Source of the DNA: Stackebrandtia nassauensis DSM 44728
GTDB taxonomy: Bacteria; Actinomycetota; Actinomycetes; Mycobacteriales; Micromonosporaceae
Assembly: GCF_000024545.1 (NCBI RefSeq)
Contig: NC_013947.1
Coordinates: forward strand, 62,001-126,000
DNA: 64,000 nucleotides
Reading direction: 5' to 3'
In this document: in pieces, positions 32,309 to 42,146 of the stretch
How positions within the stretch are numbered: the first letter of the stretch is position 1
How the letters are laid out: each line of letters starts with the position of its first letter
The notes under the pieces: model-generated
Told to the model about the DNA's origin: nothing
Seen by the model: only the letters and a program-made list of their open reading frames with translations
The model's database searches: none
Made by a program: the position numbers and the translations under genes

Positions 32309-33958
32309 TCAGGCCGCTTCCCACCTCTGGGTCAGGACGCCGTCGGCGCCGATGCCGGCCAGCAGATGGCCGCGCCAGGTGTCGACGGCGTCCGGGAAGT
32401 CCTCCCGCCAGTGGCAGCCGCGGGTCTCGGTGCGGGCGTGGGCGGCGGCGGTGAGGGTCGCGGCGATGGTGACCAGGTTGGTCGCCTCCCAGGTCGCGGT
32501 GCGTGGACGTCCACTGTGCTCGTTGCCGAGGGTGGTGAGGACGGCGGCGGTCTCGGCGAGACTGTCGGCGCTGCGCAGCACCCCGGCCCCGGCGGTCATG
32601 GCGCGTTGCAGGCTCTGGCGGGAGGTGGTGGACACCGCCCACGACGCCGCGTCGGCGTCGGTGTGCGGATCGGACTGGGCCGGGAGCTCTCGGGCCAGGT
32701 CGTCGGCGATGCGGCGCGCGAAGACCAGGCCCTCCAGCAGCGAGTTGGAGGCCAGCCGGTTGGCGCCGTGCACGCCGGTGCAGGCGACCTCGCCGCAGGC
32801 GTACAGGCCGTCCACACTGGTGCGTCCATGGAGGTCGGTCCGGACGCCGCCGGAGGCGAAGTGCGCGGCCGGGGCCACCGGGATCAGGTCGACCACCGGG
32901 TCGATGCCCGCGGCCCGGCAGGACGCCAGGATGGTCGGGAACCGGGATTCCAGGTGCTCGGCGCCCAGGTGCCGGGCGTCCAGCCAGACATGGTCGACGT
33001 CGTCGCGGCGCATGATCCTGGTGGCGCCCTTGGCGACCACGTCGCGCGGCGCCAGTTCGGCCAGCTCGTGGGCGCCGACCATGAACCGCACACCCTCGCC
33101 GTCGACGAGATGCGCGCCCTCGCCCCGCAGCGCCTCCGAGATCAGCGGCTGCTGGTCCCGGCTGCCCGGCAAGAACAGCGAGGTCGGGTGGAACTGGACG
33201 AACTCGATGTCGGTGACCGCGGCACCGGCGCGCAGCGCCGCCGCCACACCGTCCCCTGTCGACACCGACGGGTTCGTGGTGGACGCGAAGATCTGGCCCA
33301 TGCCGCCGGTGGCCAGCACCACCGCGCGCGCCAGCACCCCGCCGACGCCGTCCTCGGAGCCCTCGCCCAGGACGTGCAGGCTCACCCCGCAGGCCCGGCC
33401 CGACTTGTCCCGCAACAGGTCCAGCACCAGCGCGTGGTCGATGATGCGGATCCACGGGTCGGCGTGCACCGCCGCGTGCAGCGCCCGCTGCACCTCGGCA
33501 CCGGTGGCGTCACCACCGGCGTGCACGATGCGTTTGGCGCGGTGGCCGCCCTCGCGGGTCAGCATGAGCGAGCCGTCGGCGTACCGGTCGAAGTTGGCGC
33601 CGGTGTGGATGAGCTCCCGGACCCGGTCGGGGCCCTCCTTCACCAGGACGTCCACCGCCGCCGGGTCGCACAGCCCGACCCCGGCGATCCGGGTGTCCTC
33701 GGCGTGCGCGGCCGGGGTGTCCAGCGGATCCAGCACGGCGGCGATACCGCCCTGCGCCCAGCGGGTGGAGCCGTCGTCGATGTTGACCTTCGTGACGACC
33801 GTGACATGCAGGCCCGCCTCGCGCAGGTACAGCGCCGTGGTCAGGCCCGCGATGCCGGAACCGATGACGCACACGTCGGTGGTCTCGGTCCAGGACGGAT
33901 CGGCGGCCCGCAACCGCCGCGGCACCGGCGGCAGGGCGGGAATGTCCATCGTGGTCAT
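32309..33958 (-). CDS. nadB: L-aspartate oxidase
   Basis: A 549-residue flavoprotein that oxidises aspartate to iminoaspartate, the first step of de novo NAD synthesis. The FAD motif is DVCVIGSGIAGLTTALYLREA. Active-site markers of the succinate dehydrogenase/aspartate oxidase family are STRWAQGGIAAVLD, EFVQFHPTSLF, LISEALRGEGAHLVD and CGEVACTGVHGANRLASNS. ATG 33958 overlaps the upstream stop by one base (TGATG); GTG 33961 is an alternative. No nadA is visible in the window. Confidence 0.95.
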   Translation of the reverse strand: MTTMDIPALPPVPRRLRAADPSWTETTDVCVIGSGIAGLTTALYLREAGLHVTVVTKVNIDDGSTRWAQGGIAAVLDPLDTPAAHAEDTRIAGVGLCDPAAVDVLVKEGPDRVRELIHTGANFDRYADGSLMLTREGGHRAKRIVHAGGDATGAEVQRALHAAVHADPWIRIIDHALVLDLLRDKSGRACGVSLHVLGEGSEDGVGGVLARAVVLATGGMGQIFASTTNPSVSTGDGVAAALRAGAAVTDIEFVQFHPTSLFLPGSRDQQPLISEALRGEGAHLVDGEGVRFMVGAHELAELAPRDVVAKGATRIMRRDDVDHVWLDARHLGAEHLESRFPTILASCRAAGIDPVVDLIPVAPAAHFASGGVRTDLHGRTSVDGLYACGEVACTGVHGANRLASNSLLEGLVFARRIADDLARELPAQSDPHTDADAASWAVSTTSRQSLQRAMTAGAGVLRSADSLAETAAVLTTLGNEHSGRPRTATWEATNLVTIAATLTAAAHARTETRGCHWREDFPDAVDTWRGHLLAGIGADGVLTQRWEAA

Positions 33959-35421
33959 CACTCGCCACCGACGACGAACGCCGCCAGATCCCGCGACTGC
34001 CGCAGCCGCGACTCCTCGTGCAGGTACATCATGTGACCCGCCTCGTAGTAACGGAACTCGACGTTGTCGCGCAGCTCGGCGGGGATGGCCAGCCGCGCCA
34101 TCGTGTACTCACCGGCGAAGTGCGGGGTCGCGCCGTCGTGGTAACCGCAGGCGACGTGCACCCGCAGGTGCGGGTTGGCCCGCATCGCGGCGGCGAGTTT
34201 GTCGGCCACCGACAGGTTCTTGGCCTCGAACTCCTTATAGGACCACGGGTGGACCTTGCGGGAGATCACCTCGTAGGGCAGGTCGTTCTCGTACTCCAGC
34301 TCGGCCCGGACGTAGTGGTTCAGGGCGGCGGTGAACGGACCGATGATCGCACTCATGGACGGGTCGGCGCTGAAGTGCTCGCGACCGTAGTCGGCGTCGT
34401 AACCGGTGAAACGCCCGTCCAGACGACCGACGACCTTTCGCTTATGACGCAACACCTCCGTGAAGAACCGGATGTGCTCGATCCGCAGGTCCACGGCGTC
34501 GACGTAGTCGCTCGACAGACCCGTCAGCCGGGCGATCGTCGCCACGGCGGCGTCGCGTTCGGCCCGCGGCAACCGGGAACCACGCGCCAGCACCCTCGGA
34601 TACTCGGCGGCGGCGAACTCCTCGGCCTCGTCCAGGACCTCGCGCAGACTCCGGTCGCCGTGCAGACCGTGGTAGTGGGCGATCGCCGCGTAGGTCGGCA
34701 GGTACATCGCGAACGGCAGGTCATTGTGGTCGGAGAACTCCAGCGTCCCGATGTCCAGCACCGGCGAGATCAGCATGAGTCCGTTGAGGTACATGCCGTA
34801 GCGGTTCTGCAGGAAGTCCGACAGCGCGGCGGCGCGCAGCGTCCCGTACGACTCACCGGCCAGGTACTTGGGTGACAGCCAGCGGTTGTTGCGGGTGGTC
34901 CACAGGCGGATCACCTCGCCCACCGACTCGATGTCGCCGGTGTAGCCGTGGAACGGTTTGGCCTTCTCGCCGTTGACGGCCCGGGAGTAGCCGGTGGACA
35001 CCGGGTCGATGAACACCAGGTCCGAGTGCCGCAGCAGCGACTCGTGGTTGTCGACCAGCCGGTACGGCGGCGGCTTCATGGCCCCGGCGTCACCGGCGTC
35101 GACACGGCGCGGTCCCAGGATCCCCAGGTGCAGCCACACACTGGACGAACCCGGGCCGCCGTTGAACGCGAAGGTCACCGGACGGTCGGCGTGGTCGGCG
35201 TCGTCCAGGGTGTACGACGTGATGGACAGCTCGGCCTTCGGCTTGTGCCCGGTGAACTTGTCGTCCTCGGTGACCTCCTCGCGCAACACGATCCGGCCGG
35301 TGGTCGCGGTGTAACGCAACTCGCCCAGCGAATGCGTGGTCGTCACCAGGTCGTCGGCGGGTTCGGCGGGCTTGCCGTCCTTGGCGTCGGTGGCCGCCTC
35401 CGGCTGCTTCTCGTCGTTCAT
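33958..35421 (-). CDS. S10 serine carboxypeptidase-like peptidase
   Basis: A 487-residue alpha/beta-hydrolase of peptidase family S10. The oxyanion motif is FAFNGGPGSSSVWLHLG, the catalytic serine lies in AGESYGTLRAAAL, and the histidine in YYEAGHMMYLH. There is no signal peptide, so it may act in the cytoplasm on peptides or esters. It is coupled to nadB (TGATG) and 11 bp after panD, an unusual place between pantothenate and NAD genes. S10 relatives also include acyltransferases, so peptidase activity is only the family default. Confidence 0.85.
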   Translation of the reverse strand: MNDEKQPEAATDAKDGKPAEPADDLVTTTHSLGELRYTATTGRIVLREEVTEDDKFTGHKPKAELSITSYTLDDADHADRPVTFAFNGGPGSSSVWLHLGILGPRRVDAGDAGAMKPPPYRLVDNHESLLRHSDLVFIDPVSTGYSRAVNGEKAKPFHGYTGDIESVGEVIRLWTTRNNRWLSPKYLAGESYGTLRAAALSDFLQNRYGMYLNGLMLISPVLDIGTLEFSDHNDLPFAMYLPTYAAIAHYHGLHGDRSLREVLDEAEEFAAAEYPRVLARGSRLPRAERDAAVATIARLTGLSSDYVDAVDLRIEHIRFFTEVLRHKRKVVGRLDGRFTGYDADYGREHFSADPSMSAIIGPFTAALNHYVRAELEYENDLPYEVISRKVHPWSYKEFEAKNLSVADKLAAAMRANPHLRVHVACGYHDGATPHFAGEYTMARLAIPAELRDNVEFRYYEAGHMMYLHEESRLRQSRDLAAFVVGGE

Positions 35422-35432
35422 GACGCCAGAGC

Positions 35433-35885
35433 CTATGCCACCGGCGCGGTACCTCTCACCGAGTTTCGCGCCACGTTCGGGCTCGTGACCGGGTCGCCGG
35501 CGGTGCCGGGCGCCGCGGCGGTGGCGTCGTTCCCCAGCGCCACAATGCGGTTGCCCGAGTCGACGTGCACGATCTTCGGCTCGAACTCGCGCGCCTCCCG
35601 GTCGTCCATGGCGGCGTACGAGATGAGGATCACCAGATCGCCGGGGTGCACCAGGTGCGCGGCGGCGCCGTTGATGCCCAGCACGCCGGTGCCGCGTTCA
35701 CCGGGGATCACGTAGGTCTCCAGCCGGGAACCGTTGGTGATGTCCACGATCGACACCTGTTCGCCGGGCAGGATGTCCGCCGCCTCCAGCAGGTCCTCGT
35801 CCACCGTGCAGGAACCCACGTAGTGCAGGTCCGCCTCGGTGACCGTGGCACGGTGGATCTTGGACTTGAGCATGGTCCGCAACAT
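35433..35885 (-). CDS. panD: Aspartate 1-decarboxylase
   Basis: A 150-residue proenzyme that cleaves itself at a Gly-Ser bond to make a pyruvoyl group and forms beta-alanine from aspartate. The cleavage motif is YVGSCTVD (Ser at about residue 25), with [16 protein letters not shown] before it and [16 protein letters not shown] after it. The C-terminus is about 20 residues longer than usual ([19 protein letters not shown]). ATG 35885 overlaps the panC stop by one base. Beta-alanine is then used by PanC encoded immediately upstream. Confidence 0.95.
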   Translation of the reverse strand: MLRTMLKSKIHRATVTEADLHYVGSCTVDEDLLEAADILPGEQVSIVDITNGSRLETYVIPGERGTGVLGINGAAAHLVHPGDLVILISYAAMDDREAREFEPKIVHVDSGNRIVALGNDATAAAPGTAGDPVTSPNVARNSVRGTAPVA

Positions 35886-36706
35886 CACTTGACTCCAATA
35901 TGTACGGGGGTGTTGTCGATGAGACGAGTCGTGCCGACTTTGGCGGCGATGAGCAGTCGTGCGGCACCGGTCTCAGGTGCCGGGCCGAGCGCCGGATCGG
36001 TGAGCGCCAGATAGTCCAGCGCTATTCCCGGCGCCGCGTCCAGGACCTCGCGGGCGGCGGCCAGCGGGTCGGGGCTGTCGGCGGCGGCTTTGAGCGCTCG
36101 TGAGATCGCCAGCGACACCGCGCGCTGTTCGGTGTCCAGGTAGACGTTGCGGCTGGAGCGGGCCAGCCCGTCGGACTCGCGCACCGTCGGCACCGGCACG
36201 ATCTCCAACGGAAAGTCCAGGTCGGACACCAGTCGCCGCACCAGGGTCAGCTGCTGGTAGTCCTTCTCACCGAAGCACGCGAAGTCCGGGCGCACCAGGT
36301 GGAACAGCTTCGACACCACGGTCAGCACGCCCCGGAAGAACCCCGGACGGCTCGCGCCCTCCAGGATCTCGCCCAGCGGACCCGGATCGACGGTGACCGA
36401 GACCTCGTGCGGGTAGACGACCTCCCGGTTCGGGGCGAACACCAGGTCGACGCCCTCGGCGGCGCACAGTTCCAGGTCGGCCGACAGCGGCCGGGGGTAC
36501 TTCTCGAAGTCCTCGTTCGGGCCGAACTGCAACGGGTTGACGAAGATCGACACCACCACCGTGTCGGCGCGTGCCTTGGCGGCGCGGATGTTCGCGACGT
36601 GGCCGTCGTGCAGGGCACCCATGGTGGGCACCAGCGCGACCGTCCCGGACAGTTCGGCGCGGGCCTTGGCCAGCTCCTCCCGGGTGGCGACGACTCGTAC
36701 GGTCAT
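35885..36706 (-). CDS. panC: Pantothenate synthetase (pantoate-beta-alanine ligase)
   Basis: A 273-residue ligase that joins pantoate and beta-alanine with ATP. Conserved elements are [18 protein letters not shown] (HxGH-like), [27 protein letters not shown] and [19 protein letters not shown] 36706 has GGAGG upstream and overlaps the DUF2520 gene by ATGA. It is immediately followed by panD. Confidence 0.96.
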   Translation of the reverse strand: MTVRVVATREELAKARAELSGTVALVPTMGALHDGHVANIRAAKARADTVVVSIFVNPLQFGPNEDFEKYPRPLSADLELCAAEGVDLVFAPNREVVYPHEVSVTVDPGPLGEILEGASRPGFFRGVLTVVSKLFHLVRPDFACFGEKDYQQLTLVRRLVSDLDFPLEIVPVPTVRESDGLARSSRNVYLDTEQRAVSLAISRALKAAADSPDPLAAAREVLDAAPGIALDYLALTDPALGPAPETGAARLLIAAKVGTTRLIDNTPVHIGVK

Positions 36707-37629
36707 TTGCGGCCTCCTTCGCCGTCGGGACCCGACAGCACGTCCAGCAGCGGCTCGGCGGCCGCCACCGACAGGCGTTTGTGAGAGATGGCGCGGTCGG
36801 CGGTGCGCCTGGCCATCGCCCGGTACGCGGCCACCGAGTCCGGCAGCGCCCGCGACAGCGCGTCCAGGTGCGAGGCGACGGTCCCGGTGTCGCCGCGCAC
36901 GATCGGACCGGTCAAAGCGTTGTCCCCCAACCGGAGTGTGTTGTCCAGCGAGGCCGACAGCAGCGGGCCCAACATCCGTTCGGGGTGCATGACCCCGCAT
37001 TCGCGCAGGATGTCGACGGCCTCGTTGATGAGGGTGGTCATGTGGTTGGCGCCGTGGCACAGCCCCGCGTGGTACAGGGCGCGCAGCTGCTCGGGGATGA
37101 ACTCGGGTTCGCCGCCCATCTCCACGACCAGCGCCTCACCCACCATCCGCATGGTCTCGTCGGCGGTGACCCCGAAACTGACGCCGTCGAGCCGGTCCAG
37201 GTCCTCGGGCCGTCCGGTGAAGGTCATGACCGGGTGCAGCGCCAACGGCAGCGCGCCCGCCGAGACGGCCGGACGCAGCACCTCGATGCCGTGCGCGCCG
37301 GAGACGTGCGCGACCAGCTGCCCCGGCTGGAAGTGCCCGGCCGTGGCCAGCCCGGAGACGACCTGGGCCAGCTCGTCGTCGGGGACGGCCAGCAGCAACA
37401 GCCCGGCACGTTCGGCGACCTCGTCGGGCGACAACACCGCGGCGTCGGGAAGCAACCGCCGGGCGCGGTCGCGGGAAGCGTCGGACACGGCACTGGTGGC
37501 GACGATGTGATGTCCCGCCCGGGCCAGGGCGGCGCCGAGAACCGAACCGACCCGTCCGGCCGAGATGATCCCGACGTCCAGGCGGCTCTCCTGGTGCGGG
37601 CCCGAGGCCCCGGTTGGCGACATTGCCAT
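36703..37629 (-). CDS. Rossmann-like DUF2520 protein
   Basis: A 308-residue protein with an NAD(P)-binding start [21 protein letters not shown], and [19 protein letters not shown] followed by the helical DUF2520 domain ([21 protein letters not shown]). Members resemble 6-phosphogluconate dehydrogenase-fold enzymes. The gene commonly precedes panC in actinobacteria, so a pantoate-forming ketopantoate reductase role has been considered; this is inference. It overlaps panC by ATGA. Confidence 0.88.
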   Translation of the reverse strand: MAMSPTGASGPHQESRLDVGIISAGRVGSVLGAALARAGHHIVATSAVSDASRDRARRLLPDAAVLSPDEVAERAGLLLLAVPDDELAQVVSGLATAGHFQPGQLVAHVSGAHGIEVLRPAVSAGALPLALHPVMTFTGRPEDLDRLDGVSFGVTADETMRMVGEALVVEMGGEPEFIPEQLRALYHAGLCHGANHMTTLINEAVDILRECGVMHPERMLGPLLSASLDNTLRLGDNALTGPIVRGDTGTVASHLDALSRALPDSVAAYRAMARRTADRAISHKRLSVAAAEPLLDVLSGPDGEGGRK

Positions 37630-37781
37630 GATTGTGCCGATCCAGTCCTGTAGTCAGCGGGTACCGGTCGCATCAAACACTAGATCCGTGGCGCTTGTGC
37701 CTCAACGCGGGATTGCTCACACCGCGAAACCGTCACATCCGCGGCGGAATAGCTGCGCGGATCGCGGGGATTGACCCGGGT

Positions 37782-38633
37782 ATGTGGAACAGCGAGCAAC
37801 TCGACCTCGACGCCTACCTCACCCGCGTCGGCCACGACGGCGACCGGACGCCGACACTGGCGACGCTGCGGGCCCTGCAACGCGCGCACGTGCTGAACCT
37901 GCGCTGGGACACCATCGACAGTTTCCTTTACCGCGAGGTCCGCCTCGACCTCGCGGCGATCCAGGACAAGCTGCTGCGCCGGGGCCGGGGCGGCTACTGC
38001 TACGAGCACACCGTGCTGTTCGCCGCCGTGCTGGAGAAACTCGGGTTCCGCTTCACCGCCGTGTCCGCGCGGGTGCAGCTGGGCGCCGACTCCACCACGC
38101 CCCGCCCGGCCACCCACGCGATGCTGATCGTCGACCTGGACGGGAAACGCTGGCTGTCCGATGTCGGTTTCGGGTCCAGCCCGTTGGAGCCCATCGAGCT
38201 GGTCGACGGTGGCCGCGGCGACTCCGGCCCGTGGCCGTACCTGCTGCGCTGGCAGGACATCACCCACGGTTCGCCGGGCTGGGCCGTGCACCAGCGCGGC
38301 GACGGCCCCGAGGGACCGGAAGGCTGGACGGTGCGGCAGGTCTTCACCGAGACGCCGCAGTACCCGATCGACTACGTCCTCGGCAACCACTTCGTGGCCA
38401 GCAACGACCGCTCGCCGTTCGTTACCCGCCCGTACATCCAGCGGCTGCGCACCGACCGCTACGACACGCTCGACGCGCTCACCTGGACGACCGAGCGTCC
38501 GGGGCAGGACGCGGTGTCCGAGACCGTGCGGCCGCACGAGGTGCCGAAGCTGCTCGACGACGTCTTCGACATCCGCGTCGACGCCGCCGAGGCCCGGTTG
38601 CTCGTCGACAGGCTGACGGAACGGGAAGCCTGA
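37782..38633 (+). CDS. nat: Arylamine N-acetyltransferase
   Basis: A 283-residue NAT that moves acetyl from acetyl-CoA to arylamines or hydrazines. The catalytic triad is visible: Cys in GRGGYCYEHTVLF (about residue 70), His in PATHAMLIVDL and Asp in LSDVGFGSSPLEP. The start MWNSEQLDLDAYL at 37782 fits the family; upstream sequence is not coding. A second NAT follows after 44 bp. Confidence 0.93.
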   Translation: MWNSEQLDLDAYLTRVGHDGDRTPTLATLRALQRAHVLNLRWDTIDSFLYREVRLDLAAIQDKLLRRGRGGYCYEHTVLFAAVLEKLGFRFTAVSARVQLGADSTTPRPATHAMLIVDLDGKRWLSDVGFGSSPLEPIELVDGGRGDSGPWPYLLRWQDITHGSPGWAVHQRGDGPEGPEGWTVRQVFTETPQYPIDYVLGNHFVASNDRSPFVTRPYIQRLRTDRYDTLDALTWTTERPGQDAVSETVRPHEVPKLLDDVFDIRVDAAEARLLVDRLTEREA

Positions 38634-38677
38634 CAGCTCACGATCTTCACGACGACGGCGAACGGTAGCCTTCGGCA

Positions 38678-39448
38678 ATGTCAGTCGACGTAGACGCGTA
38701 CCTGAAGCGCATCGGCGTGACCACCCCGGTTTCCGTCACCGCCGAGAGCCTTCGCACCCTGCACCTCAATCACCTGCGCACCATTCCGTTCGAGAACCTG
38801 AGCATCCACCTGGGCGAGACGATCAGCCTCGACGAGGCGCCGCTGCTGGACAAGGTGGTGACCCGAAGCCGCGGCGGTTTCTGTTACGAACTCAACGGCG
38901 CCTTCGCCTGGCTGCTGCGGGAACTGGGCTACACGGTGACGCTGCTGTCGGCCCGGGTCTTCGCCGGCGACAACCCCGGCCCGCCCTTCGACCACCTGGC
39001 GCTCAAGGTCGACCTGGACGAGCCGTGGCTGGCCGATGTCGGTTTCGGCGCCTTCGCCAGCCATCCGCTGCGGCTCAACGATCGCGGCGACCAGACCGAC
39101 CCGGCGGGCACCTTCCGCATCGCCGACGCCGAACACGGCGACCTGATCGTGTACGAGAACGGCGAACCCCAGTACCGCTTCGAGGCGCACCCGCGCGAGT
39201 TGGCCGAGTTCGAGGCGATGTGCTGGTACCAGCAGAACTCGCCCAAGTCGCACTTCACGAAGTCGCCGGTGTGCTCGCGGCTGACCGACACCGGCCGCGT
39301 CACCCTCACCGGCCGGACCCTCAAACGGCTCGCGGACGGCGAGACCACCAAGACCACCCTGAAGGTCGAGGCCGAGATCCTGGCGACCTACCGTGACCTG
39401 TTCGGCGTCACCCTCGACCGGCTCCCCGACGATCCGCGCGAAGCGTGA
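38678..39448 (+). CDS. nat: Arylamine N-acetyltransferase (second paralogue)
   Basis: A 256-residue NAT with triad residues in SRGGFCYELNGAFAW (Cys), PPFDHLALKVDL (His) and LADVGFGAFASHPL (Asp). It is clearly diverged from the neighbouring paralogue, so this is an old tandem duplication or separate acquisition. In some actinomycetes NAT-like enzymes close amide bonds in antibiotic synthesis, but no such cluster is seen here. The methyltransferase gene starts 6 bp after its stop. Confidence 0.93.
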   Translation: MSVDVDAYLKRIGVTTPVSVTAESLRTLHLNHLRTIPFENLSIHLGETISLDEAPLLDKVVTRSRGGFCYELNGAFAWLLRELGYTVTLLSARVFAGDNPGPPFDHLALKVDLDEPWLADVGFGAFASHPLRLNDRGDQTDPAGTFRIADAEHGDLIVYENGEPQYRFEAHPRELAEFEAMCWYQQNSPKSHFTKSPVCSRLTDTGRVTLTGRTLKRLADGETTKTTLKVEAEILATYRDLFGVTLDRLPDDPREA

Positions 39449-39454
39449 GCGCCG

Positions 39455-40390
39455 GTGCTGCCCTGGTCACAGGCGATGCGCCGGGCCCTTTACGGGCCCG
39501 GCGGCTTCTACACGCTCAACAGCCCCAACCGGCACTTCCGCACCAGCGCGCAGTTCCCGCTGTTCGCGACGGCGATCGCCGAACTGGTGCGCCGCACCGA
39601 CTCCCGGCTCGACCACCCCGAGGTGTTCAACCTCGTCGACGTCGGAGCCGGCTCGGGTGAACTGCTGCGGCGGGTGCTGGACGAAGAGGACCTGAACGGC
39701 AGGCTGCGTCCGGTCGCGGTGGAGCTGCGTCCCGCGCCGCCCGGGCTGGACGAGCGGATCGAGTGGCGGACAAGCCTTCCCGGCGGCATCATCGGTCTGC
39801 TGATGGCGTGCGAGTACCTGGACAACATGCCGCTGGACATCGCCGTCGCCGACGCGGCGGGCGCGGTCCGCTACGAACTCGTCGACCCTGGCAGCGGCGA
39901 GACCCGGCCCGGCCAGCCGGTGTCGAGCGTGGACGCCGACTGGCTGCGGGCCTGGTGGCCGCTCGGGCAGGCCGGTCAGCGCGCCGAGATCGGCCGCTCG
40001 CGCGACCAGGAATGGGCCCGGTTGTGCGGCAATGTTTCACGTGGAACAGTCGTGGCAGTAGACTATGGACACACGAAGGACTGCCGGCCCCCGCTGGGAA
40101 CCGTCACCGGCTTCCTCGACGGCCACCAGGTCGCCCCGGTCCCCGACGGCACCCGCGACATCACCGCCCACGTCGCCATGGACTCGCTCGGCGACGGCGG
40201 ACTGTGGACACAACGCGACGCCTTGCGGGAACTGGGAATCAGCGGCAGCCGTCCGCCGCTGGAACTGTCCCGCACCAACCCGGCCGAGTACATCAGGGCG
40301 CTGAGCCGCGCCGGGGACGCGGCCGAACTGACCGACCCCGCGGGCCTGGGCGCCCACCACTGGCTGGTCCTCAACCTGACGCAACGCTGA
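39455..40390 (+). CDS. MidA/NDUFAF7-family SAM-dependent methyltransferase
   Basis: A 311-residue methyltransferase of the COG1565/DUF185 group. The SAM motif is [17 protein letters not shown], with preceding [21 protein letters not shown] typical of the group (usually YY..NP..F). Further signatures are [12 protein letters not shown] and [13 protein letters not shown]. Eukaryotic NDUFAF7 dimethylates an arginine of complex I subunit NDUFS2 and is needed for complex I assembly. The next gene here encodes the bacterial NDUFS2 homologue NuoD. GTG 39455 is the start; ATG 39476 is an alternative. Confidence 0.85.
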   Translation: MLPWSQAMRRALYGPGGFYTLNSPNRHFRTSAQFPLFATAIAELVRRTDSRLDHPEVFNLVDVGAGSGELLRRVLDEEDLNGRLRPVAVELRPAPPGLDERIEWRTSLPGGIIGLLMACEYLDNMPLDIAVADAAGAVRYELVDPGSGETRPGQPVSSVDADWLRAWWPLGQAGQRAEIGRSRDQEWARLCGNVSRGTVVAVDYGHTKDCRPPLGTVTGFLDGHQVAPVPDGTRDITAHVAMDSLGDGGLWTQRDALRELGISGSRPPLELSRTNPAEYIRALSRAGDAAELTDPAGLGAHHWLVLNLTQR

Positions 40391-40443
40391 CCGGCACGCA
40401 CCGCGCCCGGCGGCGGCGCGGCGGTCGTGCCACGATAAACACC

Positions 40444-41580
40444 ATGACCGAGATGACGGTAGGTGTCGGCTCCGGCGTCGGCGAGTTCGCCGACATGGTG
40501 CTCAACATCGGTCCCCAGCACCCGTCCACTCACGGCGTCCTGCGGCTCAAGCTCACCCTCGACGGTGAGCGCGTCACCGGCTGCGAACCCGTCGTCGGCT
40601 ACATGCACCGCGGCGCCGAGAAACTGTTCGAGGTGCGCGACTACCGCCAGATCCTGATGCTCGCCAACCGGCACGACTGGCTGTCGGCCTTCTGCTCCGA
40701 ACTCGGCGTCGCACTGGCCGTGGAACGGCTCATGGGCATCGAGGTCCCCGAACGCGCCGTGTGGCTGCGCACCGCGCTGGCCGAACTCAACCGCGTCCTC
40801 AACCACCTGATGTTCCTGGGTTCCTACCCGCTGGAGATCGGGGCGATCACGCCGATGTTCTACGCGTTCCGGGAACGCGAGACGCTGCAGGCGGTGTTCG
40901 AGGAGGCCAGCGGCGGCCGGATGCACTACATGTTCAACCGGATCGGCGGGCTCAAGGAGGAGGTGCCCTCCGGCTGGACCTCGCGGGCCCGGCAGGCCAT
41001 CGGCGAGGTGCGCCGGGGAATGTCCGATGTCGACGACATCATCCGGACCAACGAGATCTTCGCCGCCCGCACCAAGGGCGTCGGTGTCCTGTCCGCCGAG
41101 ACCGCCGCCGCCTACGGCGTCTCCGGACCGGTGGCCCGCGCCTCCGGCCTCGACTTCGACCTGCGCCGCGACGAGCCCTACCTCGCCTATGGCGAGCTCG
41201 ACGTCCCCGTCGTCACCCGCACCGCCGGTGACTGTCACGCCCGCTTCGGCTGCCTGCTCGACCAGGTCTACGTCTCGCTCGACCTGGCCGAGAAGTGCCT
41301 CAACCGGGTGGACGCGATCGGCGGCCCCGTCAACGTCCGGCTGCCCAAAGTGGTCAAAGCCCCCGAGGGCGCGACCTACGCCTGGACCGAGAACCCGTTG
41401 GGCGTCAACGGTTACTACCTGGTCTCGCGCGGCGAGAAGACCCCGTGGCGGCTCAAGCTGCGCACCGCGTCCTACGCGAACGTGCAGGCGCTGTCGACGC
41501 TGCTGGTGGGCTGTCTGGTGCCCGACCTGGTGGCGATCCTGGGCTCGATGTTCTTCGTCGTGGGTGACATCGACAAATAG
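40444..41580 (+). CDS. nuoD: NADH-quinone oxidoreductase subunit D (stand-alone copy)
   Basis: A 378-residue 49-kDa-subunit homologue. Quinone-site and N2-neighbouring segments are present: [21 protein letters not shown] (quoted in part), [19 protein letters not shown] and [14 protein letters not shown]. The protein is shorter than typical operon-encoded actinobacterial NuoD (about 430-440), lacking an N-terminal extension. No other nuo genes are in the window, so this is an orphan copy as also known in some actinomycetes. It lies 53 bp after the MidA-type methyltransferase. Confidence 0.92.
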   Translation: MTEMTVGVGSGVGEFADMVLNIGPQHPSTHGVLRLKLTLDGERVTGCEPVVGYMHRGAEKLFEVRDYRQILMLANRHDWLSAFCSELGVALAVERLMGIEVPERAVWLRTALAELNRVLNHLMFLGSYPLEIGAITPMFYAFRERETLQAVFEEASGGRMHYMFNRIGGLKEEVPSGWTSRARQAIGEVRRGMSDVDDIIRTNEIFAARTKGVGVLSAETAAAYGVSGPVARASGLDFDLRRDEPYLAYGELDVPVVTRTAGDCHARFGCLLDQVYVSLDLAEKCLNRVDAIGGPVNVRLPKVVKAPEGATYAWTENPLGVNGYYLVSRGEKTPWRLKLRTASYANVQALSTLLVGCLVPDLVAILGSMFFVVGDIDK

Positions 41581-41585
41581 GACGG

Positions 41586-42146
41586 TCAGTCGCCCTTCGC
41601 CAGCGCCTTGCCGAGCACCGCGCGGATGTGGGCGGGATCGGCCTCGCGGTCGTCGAGCAGCAGTGCCGTGCACAGGCCGTCGGACAGCGCGACGAAGGTC
41701 TCGATCGCGTCCGGGTCGTCGGTCTGGGTGCGCGCCATTTCCGCGACGTTCTCGCGCCAGCGCCGGGCCGCCGGACGCAGCGCGGGCCGCCGGGCTGCCA
41801 GAGTGGACAGTTCCCGTTCGGCGAGCGCGCGTTCCCTTCCCGGTCCGGCGGAGTCGGCGATGAGCTGCGCCAGTCCGGCGATCTTGTCCGGCTCGGTGTC
41901 GATGATCTCGCGGATGCGCCGGGTGTAGCTGTCCGCGACGCTGGTCAGCGCCGCCACCAGCAGGGCGTCCAGGGTGTCGAAGTAGTACAGCGTCAGGCTG
42001 GTGGTGATCCCGGCTTCCTTGGCGACGGTGCGGTGCGTGACCCCGGCGGCGCCGTCGCGGTGCACGACGGTGAGCGTCGCCTCGATGATCTGGGCGCGGC
42101 GCAGGTGCCCGCGCAGTTTGCGCCCGTCGACTTGGTCACCGGCCAT
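41586..42146 (-). CDS. TetR-family regulator of the adjacent MFS exporter
   Basis: A 186-residue TetR protein with HTH VTHRTVAKEAGITTSLTLYYF (quoted in part: VAKEAGITTSLTLYYF) and a diverse C-terminal domain. Its ATG lies 11 bp inside the 3' end of the MFS gene, so it is read as the second gene of that operon. The likely operator is the perfect palindrome upstream of the MFS gene, giving negative feedback. Confidence 0.88.
   Translation of the reverse strand: MAGDQVDGRKLRGHLRRAQIIEATLTVVHRDGAAGVTHRTVAKEAGITTSLTLYYFDTLDALLVAALTSVADSYTRRIREIIDTEPDKIAGLAQLIADSAGPGRERALAERELSTLAARRPALRPAARRWRENVAEMARTQTDDPDAIETFVALSDGLCTALLLDDREADPAHIRAVLGKALAKGD

Noticed and set aside
32309-34036. Long plus-strand frames antisense to nadB
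   Set aside because: nadB is complete, conserved and fits the strand's codon bias. The antisense text is low-complexity Arg/Gly/Val/Asp typical of shadow frames in GC-rich DNA.
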